NCBI GenBank assembly: GCA_007182875.1 | Contig: AP019514.1 | Coordinates: forward strand, 1,302,001-1,366,000 | From: Vreelandella sulfidaeris | GTDB lineage: Bacteria > Pseudomonadota > Gammaproteobacteria > Pseudomonadales > Halomonadaceae | Length of the DNA: 64,000 nucleotides | Direction: 5' to 3' | Shown: positions 43,922 to 55,533 of the stretch, piece after piece | How the letters are laid out: each line of letters starts with the position of its first letter | Position numbering within the stretch: the first letter of the stretch is position 1 | Notes under the pieces: generated by a model | Seen by the model: the letters and a program-made list of their open reading frames with translations, nothing else | What the model was told of the DNA's origin: nothing | Databases searched by the model: none | Made by a program: the position numbers and the translations under genes

Positions 43922-46124
43922 GTGACGATAGTCCTTTCTAAACAACACCCTTCCACATTAGGTCGCTATTGGCGCTGGCTACAATTCATTGGCGGTGTGC
44001 TGATTACAGTCTTATTGTTGGCAGGAAAAGGGGTTGGGTACCACTACCATTCTGGAGCGCCTGGAGTGGCAGGCGTATGACTTGAAGGTACGCGGCACGC
44101 TCATCGAACAGGCCGATCCTTCATTAGCTATTATTGATATTGATGAGCGCAGCCTCTATGAAATAGGCCAGTGGCCATGGCCACGGGCTACTGTAGCGGA
44201 ACTGGTGAATATATTGTTCACTGAGTACGACGCCGGCCTTTTAGGCGTTGATGTGGTTTTTGCCGAGCCAGAGACCACGCTTTGGCAGCAGTATTGGGAA
44301 GATGTTACTCGCGACTATCCCCAGCTAACTAACATACCCCCACCAATTGATGGCGATGAACGATTGGCGAGTACCTTGTCAGCCCACCCGGTAGTTTTGG
44401 GGTATTATTTCCAAGCATATCGGCATCCCAGTGATCCACCCGCTCTAGGGCAGTTACCTGTGCCTGCTATCGTCGCAGAGCCCCAGCCTCTCGCCTTTCC
44501 TGAGCCTGAGCGCTATACCGCAAACTTGCCCGTATTGCAGAACAATGCATTGGGGCGGGCTTCTTTGACAATCCCCGCGTGGATGAAGACGGAGTGTTTC
44601 GTCGTGTCCCCATGCTGCAACGCTGGGGGGGAGTTGTATCCCAGTTTACCCATGGCGATGCTACTCGCGTTATTGGGGCAACCAGTGATCAAGCCTATCA
44701 TTGGCGAAGGAGCTGGCGTTACCCAACTGGAAGCGTTGGATGTCGGTGGCTTCAAGATCCCCGTCGACGCGGGGGGGCCGCACTGGTGCCCTGGTATGGT
44801 CCGCGTGGCCACTTTGATTACTTCTCAGCGGCCGATATTTTGAAAGGGCGTCTTGATCCGGGTGCGCTGGCGGGAAAAACATTGATCCTAGGCGCATCCG
44901 CCCCAGGGCTAATGGATCTACGTTCAACGCCGGTCGGGGGGATCTATCCAGGGCCTGAGATTAATCTGAGTCTATTGGCTGGCATGTTGCACCAGCGCAT
45001 ACACGCTCAGCCGCCCTGGGTGCTGGGCTTTGAGCTAGTAAGCCTGCTCGCCTTGGGTGTTTTTATGGTGCTGCTATATCCCCGGTTAAATGCGCCGCTA
45101 TTACTAGTGGTAAGTGGGGACTGCTTTTCACGGCGGTGGGGGCAACCTGTGGGCGTGGTATCAGGGACTCGCGTTGCCTATTGCGGGGTTATTGGTATTG
45201 CTGGTGCTACAGATGCTGTGGCACTTAGCAATGAACTTTCTGCGTGAGACACAGCAAAAAACGCTGGGTGGCCGAGCGTTTTGGGCAGTACATCCCGCGC
45301 CAATTGGTTGAAAATATGGTCGTAAGCGGTGAAAGCTTTGGCTTAGGGGAGGAGCGAGAGCTAACGGTACTGTTTTCTGATATACGGGGTTTTACTGCAT
45401 TTTCCGAATCGATCCCGCCCTCAGAGCTTACCGAAATCATGAACCGTCTGTTAACACCGTTAACAGGTGCTATCCATCAGCACCATGGCACCATCGACAA
45501 GTACATGGGCGATGCCATTATGGCGTTCTGGGGTGCGCCGTTGCACGATGAGCAACATGCCGATCACGCTCTTGAAGGCGCCTTTGCCATGTTAGACGCG
45601 CTCGACGGCATCAATAATGAGTTTGCCGCCGAAGGTAAGCCGGCGCTGACGATGGGGTGGGGTTGAATACCGGTTCCATGAGCGTGGGTAACATGGGCTC
45701 TAGTTTCCGCATGGCCTATACCGTCATGGGCGATAATGTGAATCTCGGTTCGCGCATGGAGGGGCTGACCAAAAAGTATGGGGTGAGCTTAATTGTCAGC
45801 GAGACCACCGCTAAGCAAGCGCCGAAGTGGTGTTATCGTCGACTGGACAAGGTGCGCGTTAAGGGTCGCAGCATACCGCTGTGGATTTTAGAGCCGCTTG
45901 GTCGTTGGGAAACACTTTCAGAGGAGCAGTACCAGTGGCATGCCGCATTTGAGCAAGCGCTGGAGCACTACCACGCGGCGGACTTTGCATCCGCCGAGCG
46001 CGCCTTCCGGGCGCTTGATCCGCAAGATCAGCCGACGCAGATGTATCTGGCGCGCATCGAGCATTTCAAGTCAGCGCCGCCCCAAGAAGGTTGGGACGGC
46101 ATCTGGACACACACGACGAAATAA
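43922..46124 (+). CDS. CHASE2-domain class III adenylate/guanylate cyclase, frame broken five times
   Basis: A membrane receptor that makes a cyclic nucleotide. GTG 43922, first membrane segment (LQFIGGVLITVLLLAGKGVG), then a periplasmic CHASE2 domain (LAIIDIDERSLYEIGQWPWP, LLGVDVVFAEPE). Around three membrane helices follow (44.99-45.24 kb) and then the class III catalytic domain: TVLFSDIRGFTAFSESIPPS, HHGTIDKYMGDAIMAFWGAP and VMGDNVNLGSRMEGLTKKYG. Metal Asp residues, the purine-binding Lys (DKYMGD) and the transition-state Asn/Arg (NLGSRMEG) are visible. Breaks lie near 44030, 44600, 44790, 45240 and 45660. It converges on the FecR-repeat gene with 20 bases between. Confidence 0.9.
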
Positions 46125-46144
46125 CGGCATCCGACTCTTTAAGG

Positions 46145-48265
46145 CTATTGAGCAAGACGAACAAAAATACCGGGACCACTGTAGTCACCGGTTTGTTCTC
46201 CCCAGGCTTCGATCAAGCTCATTATGGTGGCGGCTTCTTCACCAATATAGCGGCCATTGAACTTGCCACCTTCAAAGCAATTACTATCGCCACATGCCTC
46301 GTGCGTCAGATTGATACCGTCCAGCGAGAACGCATCAGATTGATTACTGCCCAACAGCCTGCCAAAGCCGTCTAATAGAATCTCGACCTGCACGCCTTCG
46401 CTGTTTGAAAGCATAATAGAACTGTTAGGTAGGATAGGAATAATATCGCCGCCATCGCTAGGCACTAAGCCAGTGCCGCCGACCCAGTTGAATGTCACAC
46501 CCGTTTCGAGCTGGTCTCGCAAAGCGTTGAGGGCCGACTCACTTAATGATGCGCTCAAAGAGTCTGAAATCTCATCGGAAGCTGCAATAAAGACAATGGA
46601 TTTGTCTAGCGACGTTGAGCCATCCACAGAGGCGGGTACTTCGGTGCCGCTCTTCCAGTAGCCCCAGACTATTTCACCGCTATTAACAGGGTAAGTTCCT
46701 TGAGCTGAAGGTGTTATGTTTTGAAGATAAAGTTCTTCAAAAACCTCCCTATCTGCAACATTTACCAAAGTTTGAGCTCTAGTTGGTTCAAAGTCGATCC
46801 AAGATATGAAAGTATTTTCACCTAGTGCTGGGCCGTTATTACCATTCCCCCTGGCCGTTATTGCCGTTCCCCTGGCCGTTATTGCCGTTCCCCTGGCCGT
46901 TATTGCCGTTCCCCTGGCCGTTATTACCGTTCCCCTGGTCGCTATTGCCATTGCCATTGTCAGTACCGGTAGCCTGATTGCTGTAGTCGATGCCGCTGCT
47001 GCCGGAGCCTATGTCGTTATTGGTGCCGCCATTCCCAACATCATCGTTGCTGTCGCCATTGTTGGTACCGCTGTTGCCAACGTCATTATTGGTACCGCTG
47101 TTGCCAACGCCATTGTTGGTGCCGCTGTTGCCAGCGCCATTGTTGGTACCGCTGTTGCCAACGTCATTATTGGTACCGCTGTTGCCAACGCCATTGTTGG
47201 TACCGCTGTTGCCAACGCCATTGTTGGTGCCGCTGTTGCTGTCGCCATTGTTGGTACCGCTGTTGCCAACGTCATTATTGGTACCGCTGTTGCCAGCGCC
47301 ATTGTTGGTACCGCTGTTGCCAACGTCATTATTGGTGCCGCCGTTACCAACGCCATTGGTGCTGCCGCTGCCTGTGTTGGAATTACTTTGGTTGACTGCA
47401 GTTGCGCCCTCGAGCTGAGCTACTATTCGTTCTTCGCTTTGATATTCGCTATTCGTGTTCTGTACTGAGCTGTCGTCTTCAAACGGAGTGAGTGCAGCGT
47501 TTTCAAGGGAAGTACCAGCTGGGGATGTGCCGGGATTATTTGATGCCTCCTCTGTAGCTGTTGGGACTGGAGACGCTTCTGCTGTTGTGTCTTCCCCCTT
47601 GAGGCATGTTGTTATCGAGCTGCTCAAAGATGTCGATGCCACCGGGAACCAGCTGTGGTGCGGTATCGAGTGAGGGCGTGAAAAGACTTGGCCCGGGCGA
47701 ATTAGGGTTTCGCCTGCATTCGTCGACATGGCCAACATGCCGCTTTCTACATAGAAGTAGCTGCCTGTATCGACGCCGGGAAGCGAGGAAGTTCCCCCCT
47801 TCTGGTACATGGAGGATTTGAAAGCTGGTGCCACGTATCCCGATGGTCGCAACGGGGTTCTATGCGTGACGTTCTGCGGCGCGTTTTTGCCGATGGCGCC
47901 GGTAATCGAGCGCAGGCCTCCGCGGAGGAGTTCGCCGCTTTGTGCCGAGTTGTCAGGTGTCTCTTCGTCGAGAACGTAGCGCTCAAGGATATAGGAGCTA
48001 TCGGGGCGAATCGCCTTGGTGCCGCCATCGCTGTAGCGCAGTTGCAGCGTACTGGCTTGAGCGGTATGAAAGGTATCCCCGGCAAAAACTCGTCGCCGCG
48101 CTCAGCCGGTAAGCGCTGTCCATTGCGCTCGATAGTTGCATCGCCATGAACAAACATGATCCGCCCTGCTGGCGTATCAGCGAAGGAGGGAAACGGCAGC
48201 AGCGCCAGGCTACCCAGGCCGATCGTTGTAAAGCGAGCTAATGGACGTTTATGAAAACAGGCCAT
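46145..48265 (-). CDS. FecR-domain exported protein with long Gly/Asn repeats, frame broken several times
   Basis: It starts MACFHKRPLARFTTIGLGSL (signal peptide to FADTPAG), then a FecR-like domain (GRIMFVHGDATIERNGQRLP, ERGDEFLPG; later LRPSG and ETLIRPGQVFSRP). A Ser/Thr/Glu-rich linker follows, then twelve 9-residue repeats GNSGTNN(D/G)(V/A/D) at ~47.03-47.36 kb and about five 7-residue repeats GNGNNGQ at ~46.84-46.95 kb. A ~230-residue C-terminal domain comes next (FISWIDFEPTRAQTLVNVAD, EIVWGYWKSGTEVPASVDGS, TFNWVGGTGLVP, CFEGGKFNGRYIGEEAATIM). Breaks are near 48130, 47850 and 46850 (C run). FecR proteins beside CHASE2 cyclases are a recurring arrangement; the Gly/Asn repeats are probably an extended surface or periplasmic spacer. 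Confidence 0.8.
46843..46945 (-). repeat. 21-bp tandem repeat coding GNGNNGQ
   Basis: About five near-identical copies of a 21-bp unit (plus strand CTGGCCGTTATTGCCGTTCC). They are in frame within the FecR-domain gene except at the last copy, where the C run differs in length and breaks the frame. Confidence 0.85.
47020..47365 (-). repeat. 27-bp tandem repeat coding GNSGTNN(D/G)(V/A)
   Basis: Twelve copies of a 27-bp unit (plus strand around GTTGCCAACGTCATTATTGG). Copies differ only at a few positions, alternating DV, GA, GV and GD at the last two residues, so the array probably grew by local duplication. Confidence 0.88.
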
Positions 48266-48276
48266 AATAATCTCCG

Positions 48277-49692
48277 TTAGAAAAGGTAGCGAAGCGCTAA
48301 CTGAGTCTGGTAACGGCGCATATCAAAGAAATTGATTGAGGAGCGCCGACGTTCAACTTCTCGGCACCGGCTTCCAACAGCCAGTCCGTATTGAATTGAT
48401 GCAGCCACGAGAGCCGTGCTTGCCAAATACGATCGCGGCGGGCTGTGGGTGAATATTCATTAAACGGTGCAAAACCATCTTCTTGGTAGGTGCGGATTCG
48501 ATGATTGAGGTTGACGCGAAACAGGTGGCGATCACTCAGTGGATAATCGATACCTGCGCCTAACAGCAGATGCTGGAGGTCACCTCCGTCGCGATCGCCA
48601 GTGGCCCACTCATGCTCAATTTGCGCAGTTAAACGAGTACGAAGCGCGGTATGGTTGGTGTCAAGTTGAACGCCTAAGCGACCCATATCGTAGTTATTGT
48701 TGGCGGCGCTAAAGCGGTTATGCTGTGCGTCAAGCTGCCAGGTAAGTTCGCTACCCAATCCAAACGGGTGGCGTAAATCCACCCGCTGCCCCAGCGAGTA
48801 AGCAAGTGATTCTGGCTACGCCCGCTCCAACCCTGCAGAGCGCTGCTCTTGAGCATTACTGTGCGCTGTGACGCTAGGTCGCGTTGATAACCCAATTGGG
48901 CTTGGATCAGGGTAAGGTCGTAATCTTGCGCCGTCATCTCGGTATAGCGCTGAGCTTGGCCAGTTGTGCTGATACGCCAGCGGGATTGCGAATCGATAGG
49001 GAAAAGACCCTGATAGTTTCCCTGTAGCCGCTGGTAGGTGCTGGCATCTCGATTAAGTACTTGAGTCTGCGGAATGGAATCCTCATCAACCTCAATGCCC
49101 AGTTCGCTCGCCTGTTTACGCAACTCCTCTATGGCATCGAGAAAGCGTTGAGGGGGGGAAATAGCGATTTCATTAGGAAACTGCTGCGGATTGCTGTCAT
49201 AACCGATATCCACACCTAAAAGGCCTTGATGCTGCGGGCCGTTCTTGGCCTGAAGGTGCTGCTCAATTACTGCTTGAAATCGGGCAATGGCGGCTTGGGC
49301 ATCGGGTGGGGGTGAAAGGGCTTGTAACTGCTTTATTTCACGTTCGGCGTTCCCTAGTTGATCGAGCTGAACCAGGGCGGCAACGCGCTCAATACGGGCG
49401 CCAGCATGGTTGGGTTGGCGTAAAATGGCTCGGTCTAATGCCATCAGCGCGTGACTTGACTCACCCGCGCGAAGGGCCGCAACGCCCAGCCAGTAATCGT
49501 ATTCAGGGTTACCGCTGTGTTCGATCTCTGTGGCCCGCAACTGCGAGTAGGCGGATTGGTTCTCATCTTGGGCCAACAATATTTGAGCGCTAGCAAGCTC
49601 TGCTTGAAAAGCCCATGTGGGGAAATCAATGACGCGCTAAGTACCATACCAAGAAGGCATGGAATTATGCTGCGTCGTAGAAAATGCCTCAT
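48277..49692 (-). CDS. TPR plus outer-membrane beta-barrel protein, frame broken three times
   Basis: It starts MRHFLRRSIIPCLLGMVLSA (signal peptide). N-terminal ~130 residues are TPR-like (YDYWLGVAALRAGESSHALM, DRAILRQPNHAGARIERVAA). A barrel of alternating strands follows (GLLGVDIGYDSNPQQFPNEI, DYDLTLIQAQLGYQRDLASQ, HLFRVNLNHRIRTY). After a frame repair near 48330 it ends QTQLALRYLF with a terminal Phe. Breaks are also near 49600 and 48770. The start codon of the FecR gene is 12 bases downstream, so the two are cotranscribed. The pair may form an outer-membrane export or anchoring unit; that is inference. Confidence 0.78.
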
Positions 49693-49708
49693 GAAGGCAG
49701 GACCCAAT

Positions 49709-50460
49709 TCAAGTGAGAGGGAGCTGCTGACAAAGCTCACTGGCAATGCGTTCGCGCTGTTTAGGCTTTAAGTGTGTGATCCATAGCTCTTCCGGGAGCG
49801 TATCCAGGGCATCAAGGAGCTTGGCAAGACGATGCGGCGTTAAGTGATTGCTAATTTTTGCTAGTGCATCAAAGTGGTTACTGTATGCACATTCGATGGC
49901 CAAGCGATTTAGTGGCCCTAAACGGTTAAGTGCTGTAATCGTGGATTCGCTTAGGCCGGTATCGCCGCAAATGGCGACCTGTTTGCTACCATCGTTAATA
50001 CAGTAGCCGCAGGTGGGGACTCCATGAGAAACGGGAAACGGCGTCACTTGTAACGGTATGTTGGCTTCTCCGGGTAACGTAAACTCCTCCCACAAGGTGA
50101 TAGGAACAAATTGGAGCACGGGGAGTCAGCTGAAGGAAGCTGAGTGAAATCAGGCCAAATATGTTCGTTGAATATATGCCGCTTAAGGGTTTCCAACACT
50201 TCCGGAAGTGCGTAGACGTTTAGGGATCGCTCTTGCTCGGCCAGCGCGTCAAACTGCATGTCAATCAGAAGGGGGAGGCTTGCGATATGATCGAGATGGG
50301 CGTGTGTTAGCAGTACGCTATGCACTGACATTAATTCAGCATTGCTGAGTCTTTGAACGCCTGTGCCAGCATCAATGAGCGTATGAGGCGGCAAATGAAA
50401 AGCGCTAGTGCCTTGCTGTGGTTCAAGCCCACCGCTTGCGCCGAGTGTGATTATTTGCAT
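49709..50460 (-). CDS. Class II cyclic-nucleotide phosphodiesterase (metallo-beta-lactamase fold), one frame break
   Basis: Hydrolyses cAMP/cGMP. MQIITLGASGGLEPQQGTSA is typical of the class II enzymes. The metal motif is LLTHAHLDHIASLPLLID (HxHxDH), then AICGDTGLSESTITALNRLG (Asp ligand) and LWITHLKPKQRE (His ligand). The frame changes once near 50115 (DSPxLQFVPITLWEEF). Its position beside a CHASE2 cyclase suggests that one locus encodes both making and breaking of the messenger. Confidence 0.85.
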
Positions 50461-50487
50461 AAAACTATTATTATCTTTGCGAAGGTT

Positions 50488-52142
50488 TTAATCGTTGACC
50501 CTGTCAACTGATGCGATGGACACTCTTAAGAGTGAATCGATATCGACAGTGTCTATTTGGTAATTCTGTAAGTACTGACGTGCATAATCCAGGTACACAC
50601 CTTCTTCGATAAACACAGCAAATAAAACCGGATCGAGGTGCCGTTCCTCTACCATGCGTCCCATAATATTCAGGGCTTGAGAAAGCTTCATCGGTGTTTT
50701 ATAAGGCCGGTCCGGCGCTGTAAGCGCTTCAAAAACATCAGCAATCCCCAACATTCTCGCTGGTAATGAAAGCTGTTCGCGAGTCAGTCCGTTAGGGTAT
50801 CCGGATCCGTCCATTCTCTCGTGATGCCCTCCTGCATACTCGGGAACACGCTGCAAATGCTTCGGGAAAGGCAACTCAGCCAGCATGTCGAGCGTAGCGA
50901 TTACGTGCCCTTCGATGATTTTCCGCTCTTCTTGATTCAATGTGCCGTGACGGATGCAAAGGTTTTCTAGCTCGTCTTCAGTCAATAGAGGCTGTCGATG
51001 GCCATCTATGTCTTCCCAGGTATCTTGCGCAATTGCCTGGAGCCGCTCGACATCTTGATCTTTAAGGTACTCACCGTCCGTATTTGAACGACGTATCAAA
51101 GTGAGATCTTCCTGAAGTGTTGACTGTTTGTTTGCGAAGACTTCGCGTTCTTCTTCAGTAAACAGCTGACCGTTGCGATAAGCATCGAGCTCAGCACGCA
51201 GCTGTGCCGCACAAAGCGCTTGCTGCTTTGCCGCAAAGCGGGCTTCAATGGCAGGAAGACGATCAAACAGCCCTTCAAGCTTGGTCGACTTTTCCATGAC
51301 ATGGTGGGGTATGACGATTTTTCCACAGTCATGGAGCCAGGCAGCGGTTTTAATTTCGTAGCGATCATCTTCGGTTAGGGGTGAAACTGGCGACTTCGGG
51401 TGTTGTGAGCGATGCGTTGCCTCGGCAAGCAATAACGTTGCTTCTGGCATACGACGGCAATGAGCGCCGGTATGAGCAGATTTAGCATCAATAGCGGTGG
51501 CGATAACGCGGACAAAGCTGTCGAAGAGAGCCTGCATTTCGTCAACTAGCCGATGGTTAGTGATAGCTACGGCGGCCTGCGAAGCAAGCGACTCTGCAAT
51601 ATGCTGATCAGCTGAGCTAAAAGTACCGTCAATACCGTGTGCGGTACGTTTATTTAAAAGTTGCAAAACCGCTACAGTATCACCCTGGTGGTTGTGCATC
51701 GGTACGGTGAGAAAAGCCCGCGACCGATAACCCGTGGCTTGGTCGATTTTCCGCGTGCCAGCGAAATCGAAGCCTTTCGCGGTGTAAGCGTCTTCAATAT
51801 TGACGGTACAGTCGTTTAAGACAGTGTGAGCTACTACTAGGTGGTGATTGGGTAAGCCATCAGCTTGATATAAATCAATGATGGGAAACTGTTCGCCTAC
51901 CGGTTCGCTAAGTCCCCCAAGGCGTAGGTCCAATGTATCGTTTTGTACGATTGCAAAGAGAGCTGCTGTTTTGAAGCATCAAAGGTGTAGAGCGTGCCAG
52001 CGTCTGCTTGAGTTAATTCCCTTGCGCTAGTCAGCAGGTTCTCTAGCAACGCATCGTGATTGCGCTCTGAAGAAAGGGCAATGCCGATCTCGTTGAGTTG
52101 GCGGATCCGTGTAATGTCACTGCCGTAAGACTCCCCACCCAT
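50488..52142 (-). CDS. GAF plus HD-GYP phosphodiesterase, one frame break
   Basis: HD-GYP enzymes degrade c-di-GMP. The N-terminal GAF domain spans MGGESYGSDITRIRQLNEIG to VAVLQLLNKRTAHGIDGTFS. The HD-GYP domain has AKSAHTGAHCRRMPEATLLL, AAWLHDCGKIVIPHHVMEKS and the signature HHERMDGSGYPNGL. About 110 residues of helical sequence are inserted between the HDCGK part and the GYP part. The frame changes near 51930. HD, the histidines and GYP look intact, so activity is likely. Confidence 0.88.
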
Positions 52143-52480
52143 ATAGCACCTAATTTATTTTGTTTCATTCATTATATAGGATGAGAAAAGTTAATCCAGG
52201 AAAGATGCCAATTCTAATCGAATCGCCGGCTCGGACAGGTGAGGTCAGGTAACTACCCGATTAACAGGTATTTGGGGTGACAACTTGAAGATTACCTAAA
52301 TGGGGATAGGTCGATGGGTTTTTTAATTTACTTCCGGTCGTCAATAGCCCAGGCGGCGACAAAGCATGGATATAAGCTATTGTTTATAAGATGAAATGGA
52401 AATTCTGTCAGCCGTTAAGAGCAAGATTGGTCGACAGATTCTTGAGCGTGCAGAGACTCCCAAAGGACTCCTAAGTGCTT
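52143..52480. other. Gap between two minus-strand signalling genes
   Basis: 338 bases; no gene or strong repeat seen. It probably holds the promoter of the HD-GYP gene near 52150-52200. Confidence 0.4.
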
Positions 52481-54078
52481 TCAATAAGCCTGCGGCTCAC
52501 CTGCAAGTGGATCATCGGCTACCATTAAAAGTATGGTGCAGGCACGGCCGCTGCGTTTCGCAAGGTACATGCTGCGATCGGCGGCTTCAATAAGTTCAAG
52601 AGGCGTCCTAAAGATAGCGTCACTCATGCTGGCAATACCAATCGAGGCGCTCACCTTAAGGGGTTGGCCCGATACTTCGAGTATCGTGGTAGTCAGCAAA
52701 GCGTGATTTAACTGATCTGCTAGATGTTCGGCTTGTTCGGGCGGTTGTTGCGAAAGCAATACCAGGAACTCTTCGCCTCCGTAACGACCCACCATAATAT
52801 CCTGTAGATTGACCGCTGAACGCTTTTTCTCGGCCACTAGGCCGAAAAGGAGCCTGGCGAACTGTCTCAACACATCGTCGCCTACTTGGTGCCCATAAGT
52901 ATCATTAAGTTGTTTGAAGTGATCCAGATCAATAAAGATAACGCTCAGCGTTTCTTGGCCAGAGTTGGCTTGCTCAAATAAAAGGGCCAGCTGCTTTTCC
53001 AGATATGCGCGATTGGCGATGCCGGTGAGAGGGTCTGTTCGGCTCTGGTGATCAAGAAGGGTATTTTGCTCTTGCAGGGCATTGCTTTTTCCTGCTCGCG
53101 TTTCAGTAGTAACTGAAGCTGCTGATTCCGCTCGTGCAATAGCTGTTTGGCTTCTGCTAGTAGGACCTCACTGTTGAGCATAGGGGCATGATGAGGTTGA
53201 ACAGCTGTGCTATAGGAGGTAGTTTCGTTTGCAAATGATCCAGAAGATTTGCTAATAGCTTGGGTTCTAATGCTGGATGGTGCGTTACTAATTCCCCAAA
53301 ACACTTTTGCGGAGTGGGTGAAAGCCAAGCGTCGGCAATACTCCCGGAAAGTTGCAGGCACAGTAGGGAAGTTTTAATAGCCTCATTGCCGTCATGGCTT
53401 TGAGCGACCAAAATGGCGAGATCTTCAGGTATACCCAAGCTCTTCAAAAGCCAGGCACCAATGGCGGCATGATCGCAGCCAAAGAGTGATTTCTCCTGGG
53501 CGCAAAGTGCTTCGTGATCGTGTAGATATATCCCCAGCATTTCTGCATAAGGAGGGGCGATTTCATGCAGCGCCATTATTCCGATATCCTGCAACAGCGC
53601 AGCGGTGAAAAGCTGCCTCGCTTGTGATTGACACAGAAAATGTTCGCTGAGACATTGTATGCTAAGAGTTGCGATTAGGGCTCGCTGCCATATATATGTA
53701 TAAGTGTCAGTACTCTGTTTACCTCCAATCAAGCTAAAGCTCAAGACGACGGCAATGGTAGCGTCAGTACCTAGCCGGACGACAGCTTCTCGACAGGTCG
53801 TGACGTTTTTCTTGGTGCCCCGGTGCAGGGCGCTATTGGCAAGAGATAAAAGCGCAAGGTGAGGGCGGGATCACGCTCTATAGCATTGGCGTAGTCGCTC
53901 AACGAGGCGTCTGGGTCTCGGGCTATTCTGAGCACTTCCAAGACCGCGCCAGGCATTGAAGGCAAAGTGTTGCAGTCCTTCAGTCGTTGCGTCAAAGCGG
54001 GTGGTAAGTCGAAAACGCTGGCGAAACAGTACTAGCCAAATTGGTGCTAACGGTCGGTGCTTGGAAGTGCTCGGACAT
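52481..54078 (-). CDS. HDOD plus GGDEF signalling protein, frame broken several times
   Basis: ATG 54078 (MSEHFQAPTVSTNLASTVSP). The HDOD domain starts LKDCNTLPSMPGAVLEVLRI, then FTAALLQDIGIMALHEIAPP and CDHAAIGAWLLKSLGIPED. A coiled coil follows (LLAEAKQLLHERNQQLQLLL), then GGDEF (RTDPLTGIANRAYLEKQL, IFIDLDHFKQLNDTYGHQVG, catalytic GRYGGEEFLVLLS). There is no RxxD inhibitory site. Breaks are near 54000, 53820, 53180, 53090 and 52900. It is one of five c-di-GMP or cyclic-nucleotide enzymes in ~42 kb. Confidence 0.85.
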
Positions 54079-54479
54079 AGTAAATCTCTTATTTTTTTCG
54101 ACCATGGCCTAGAAAGCAGTAAAGCCACTGCTTGGCTTTGCTTCTTAATATGGGTGCTAGTTTTCTAAGAAGATTCGCCTAATACTTTTGTGCTAGCTGT
54201 TTTTGTATCCGCCAAACAGCCTGCAAACGCCCGGTATTGAAGAAACGCCTTATTTTTCATGCTTATAGCTCATTTTTGATGTGCCGTCTACGCTAACTGT
54301 ACTCTTTTCCGATTGCTTTACACATCAATTAAGATGCTGTCATTCTAGCAGGGTGCTTCTAAAAGGACATATTGGATGCTAATGATGTGATTGTTCTAAT
54401 GAGAATTTACCAGAGCACTGTGCCCTAAATGATATTTATGTTCTTTGAACTGAGCCTAAAAGCTGGGCAGTAAAAACTA
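54079..54479. other. Gap at the start of the coding-poor region
   Basis: 401 bases without a recognisable gene; many stops in all frames. Confidence 0.4.
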
Positions 54480-55060
54480 ACCACCCAAGGTCTGATTTCG
54501 ATACTGAGCCGGTCTCAGGCCTCTTGGCTTGGTCTTGATGTGCTCATGATTGCAGTAATGGATCCAGGGACGGATATCCGCCTTTCACTGCTCAATACCG
54601 ACTAAAAGGTTCAAGTAGTTTCAGCAACCTAAAGAAGCTCTCCATCGCTGCGTTATACCGTCCATTTCCTTTCTTGACTTGTTCTGTATCATGCCGTGCT
54701 CGCTGAGTTTGCGTTGGTAAGCAGGCATCGATATTTCCCAGCCTTGGTCGGAATGCAATAGCGGCGCGGCTTGATCTTTGGCCTGACGAAAGACCCACAA
54801 CTTTTTAGATATGCCGCCTTAGCACGCAACTTTTCGTTTTCTTAGAGCAACTGCTCCAGAGAGCTCTTCTTAGTCAGTGGAAGTGGTGGTTTGGGTAACT
54901 CTGCTGTGAGTATCTACTTCTGGTGGCCTCGGGTTATTGGCCAGCGACTGGAAGCCTTAGCAAACTATAATAGCTGGTGCGACCTAATCTTTATCTTCAC
55001 CATCGATTTTTGATGCAAGTTCATTTCCGCCTCCCTATCATCTTGGCAGCCCTCACCGAG
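54480..55060 (-). mobile_element. Decayed IS3-family (IS150-like) transposase remnant
   Basis: Minus-strand reading in shifting frames gives ENEKLRAKAAYLK (end of orfA zipper), LLHSDQGWEY (DDE second Asp), SRKGNGRYNAAMESFFRLLK (third acidic residue) and HEHIKTKPRGLRPAQYRNQT (C-terminus). Stops are frequent and the central part is missing. It is different from the two other IS3 types in the window. Confidence 0.75.
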
Positions 55061-55533
55061 TCTACTGATCAACTACCAAGAGAAGTTATGGTTAAGAAAA
55101 ATATAGATTGATTACGTGGTGATAAAAACGGTATCTTTGTGCCTCCGACGCCGGGTTCACCTTTCCCTATAGCCTGAGCCGTACCGCTAATTTTATCTTG
55201 AAGCTGGCCGCGCACTATCGCTCAGAGTTAATGGTCCAATCGGCTTTACGTGGCAAGAACATCTTTCTAAATGGACCCGCTAACCTTTATACTTAGTAAG
55301 GCTGCTTAGAATAAGCAAAGGGTCCGGCGCAAGGACTCTCGGTACTTTTGGCTCTCTGGCGGCATATGTCCGGCATCAGAAGTGAGAAAGCTCGTTGGCT
55401 GGTATATACACCTTGGCATTGAATGTATTACGTACTCGTTTGCTTCGTAGGACATCAGAATGCGTAAGGCAATATAGAACTTTCTCAAAAAAATATGCAA
55501 GGAATCTAATATTTATATCATTGAAATCTATAC
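55061..55533. other. Gap between IS remnant and GNAT gene
   Basis: About 470 bases, no recognisable gene. A few short frames exist, but none has family features or a ribosome-binding site. Confidence 0.4.

Noticed and set aside
46806..47468. Plus-strand Ala/Val repeat protein opposite the FecR gene
   Set aside because: It is the complement of the 27-bp and 21-bp coding repeats of the minus-strand FecR gene, which has signal peptide and domain support.
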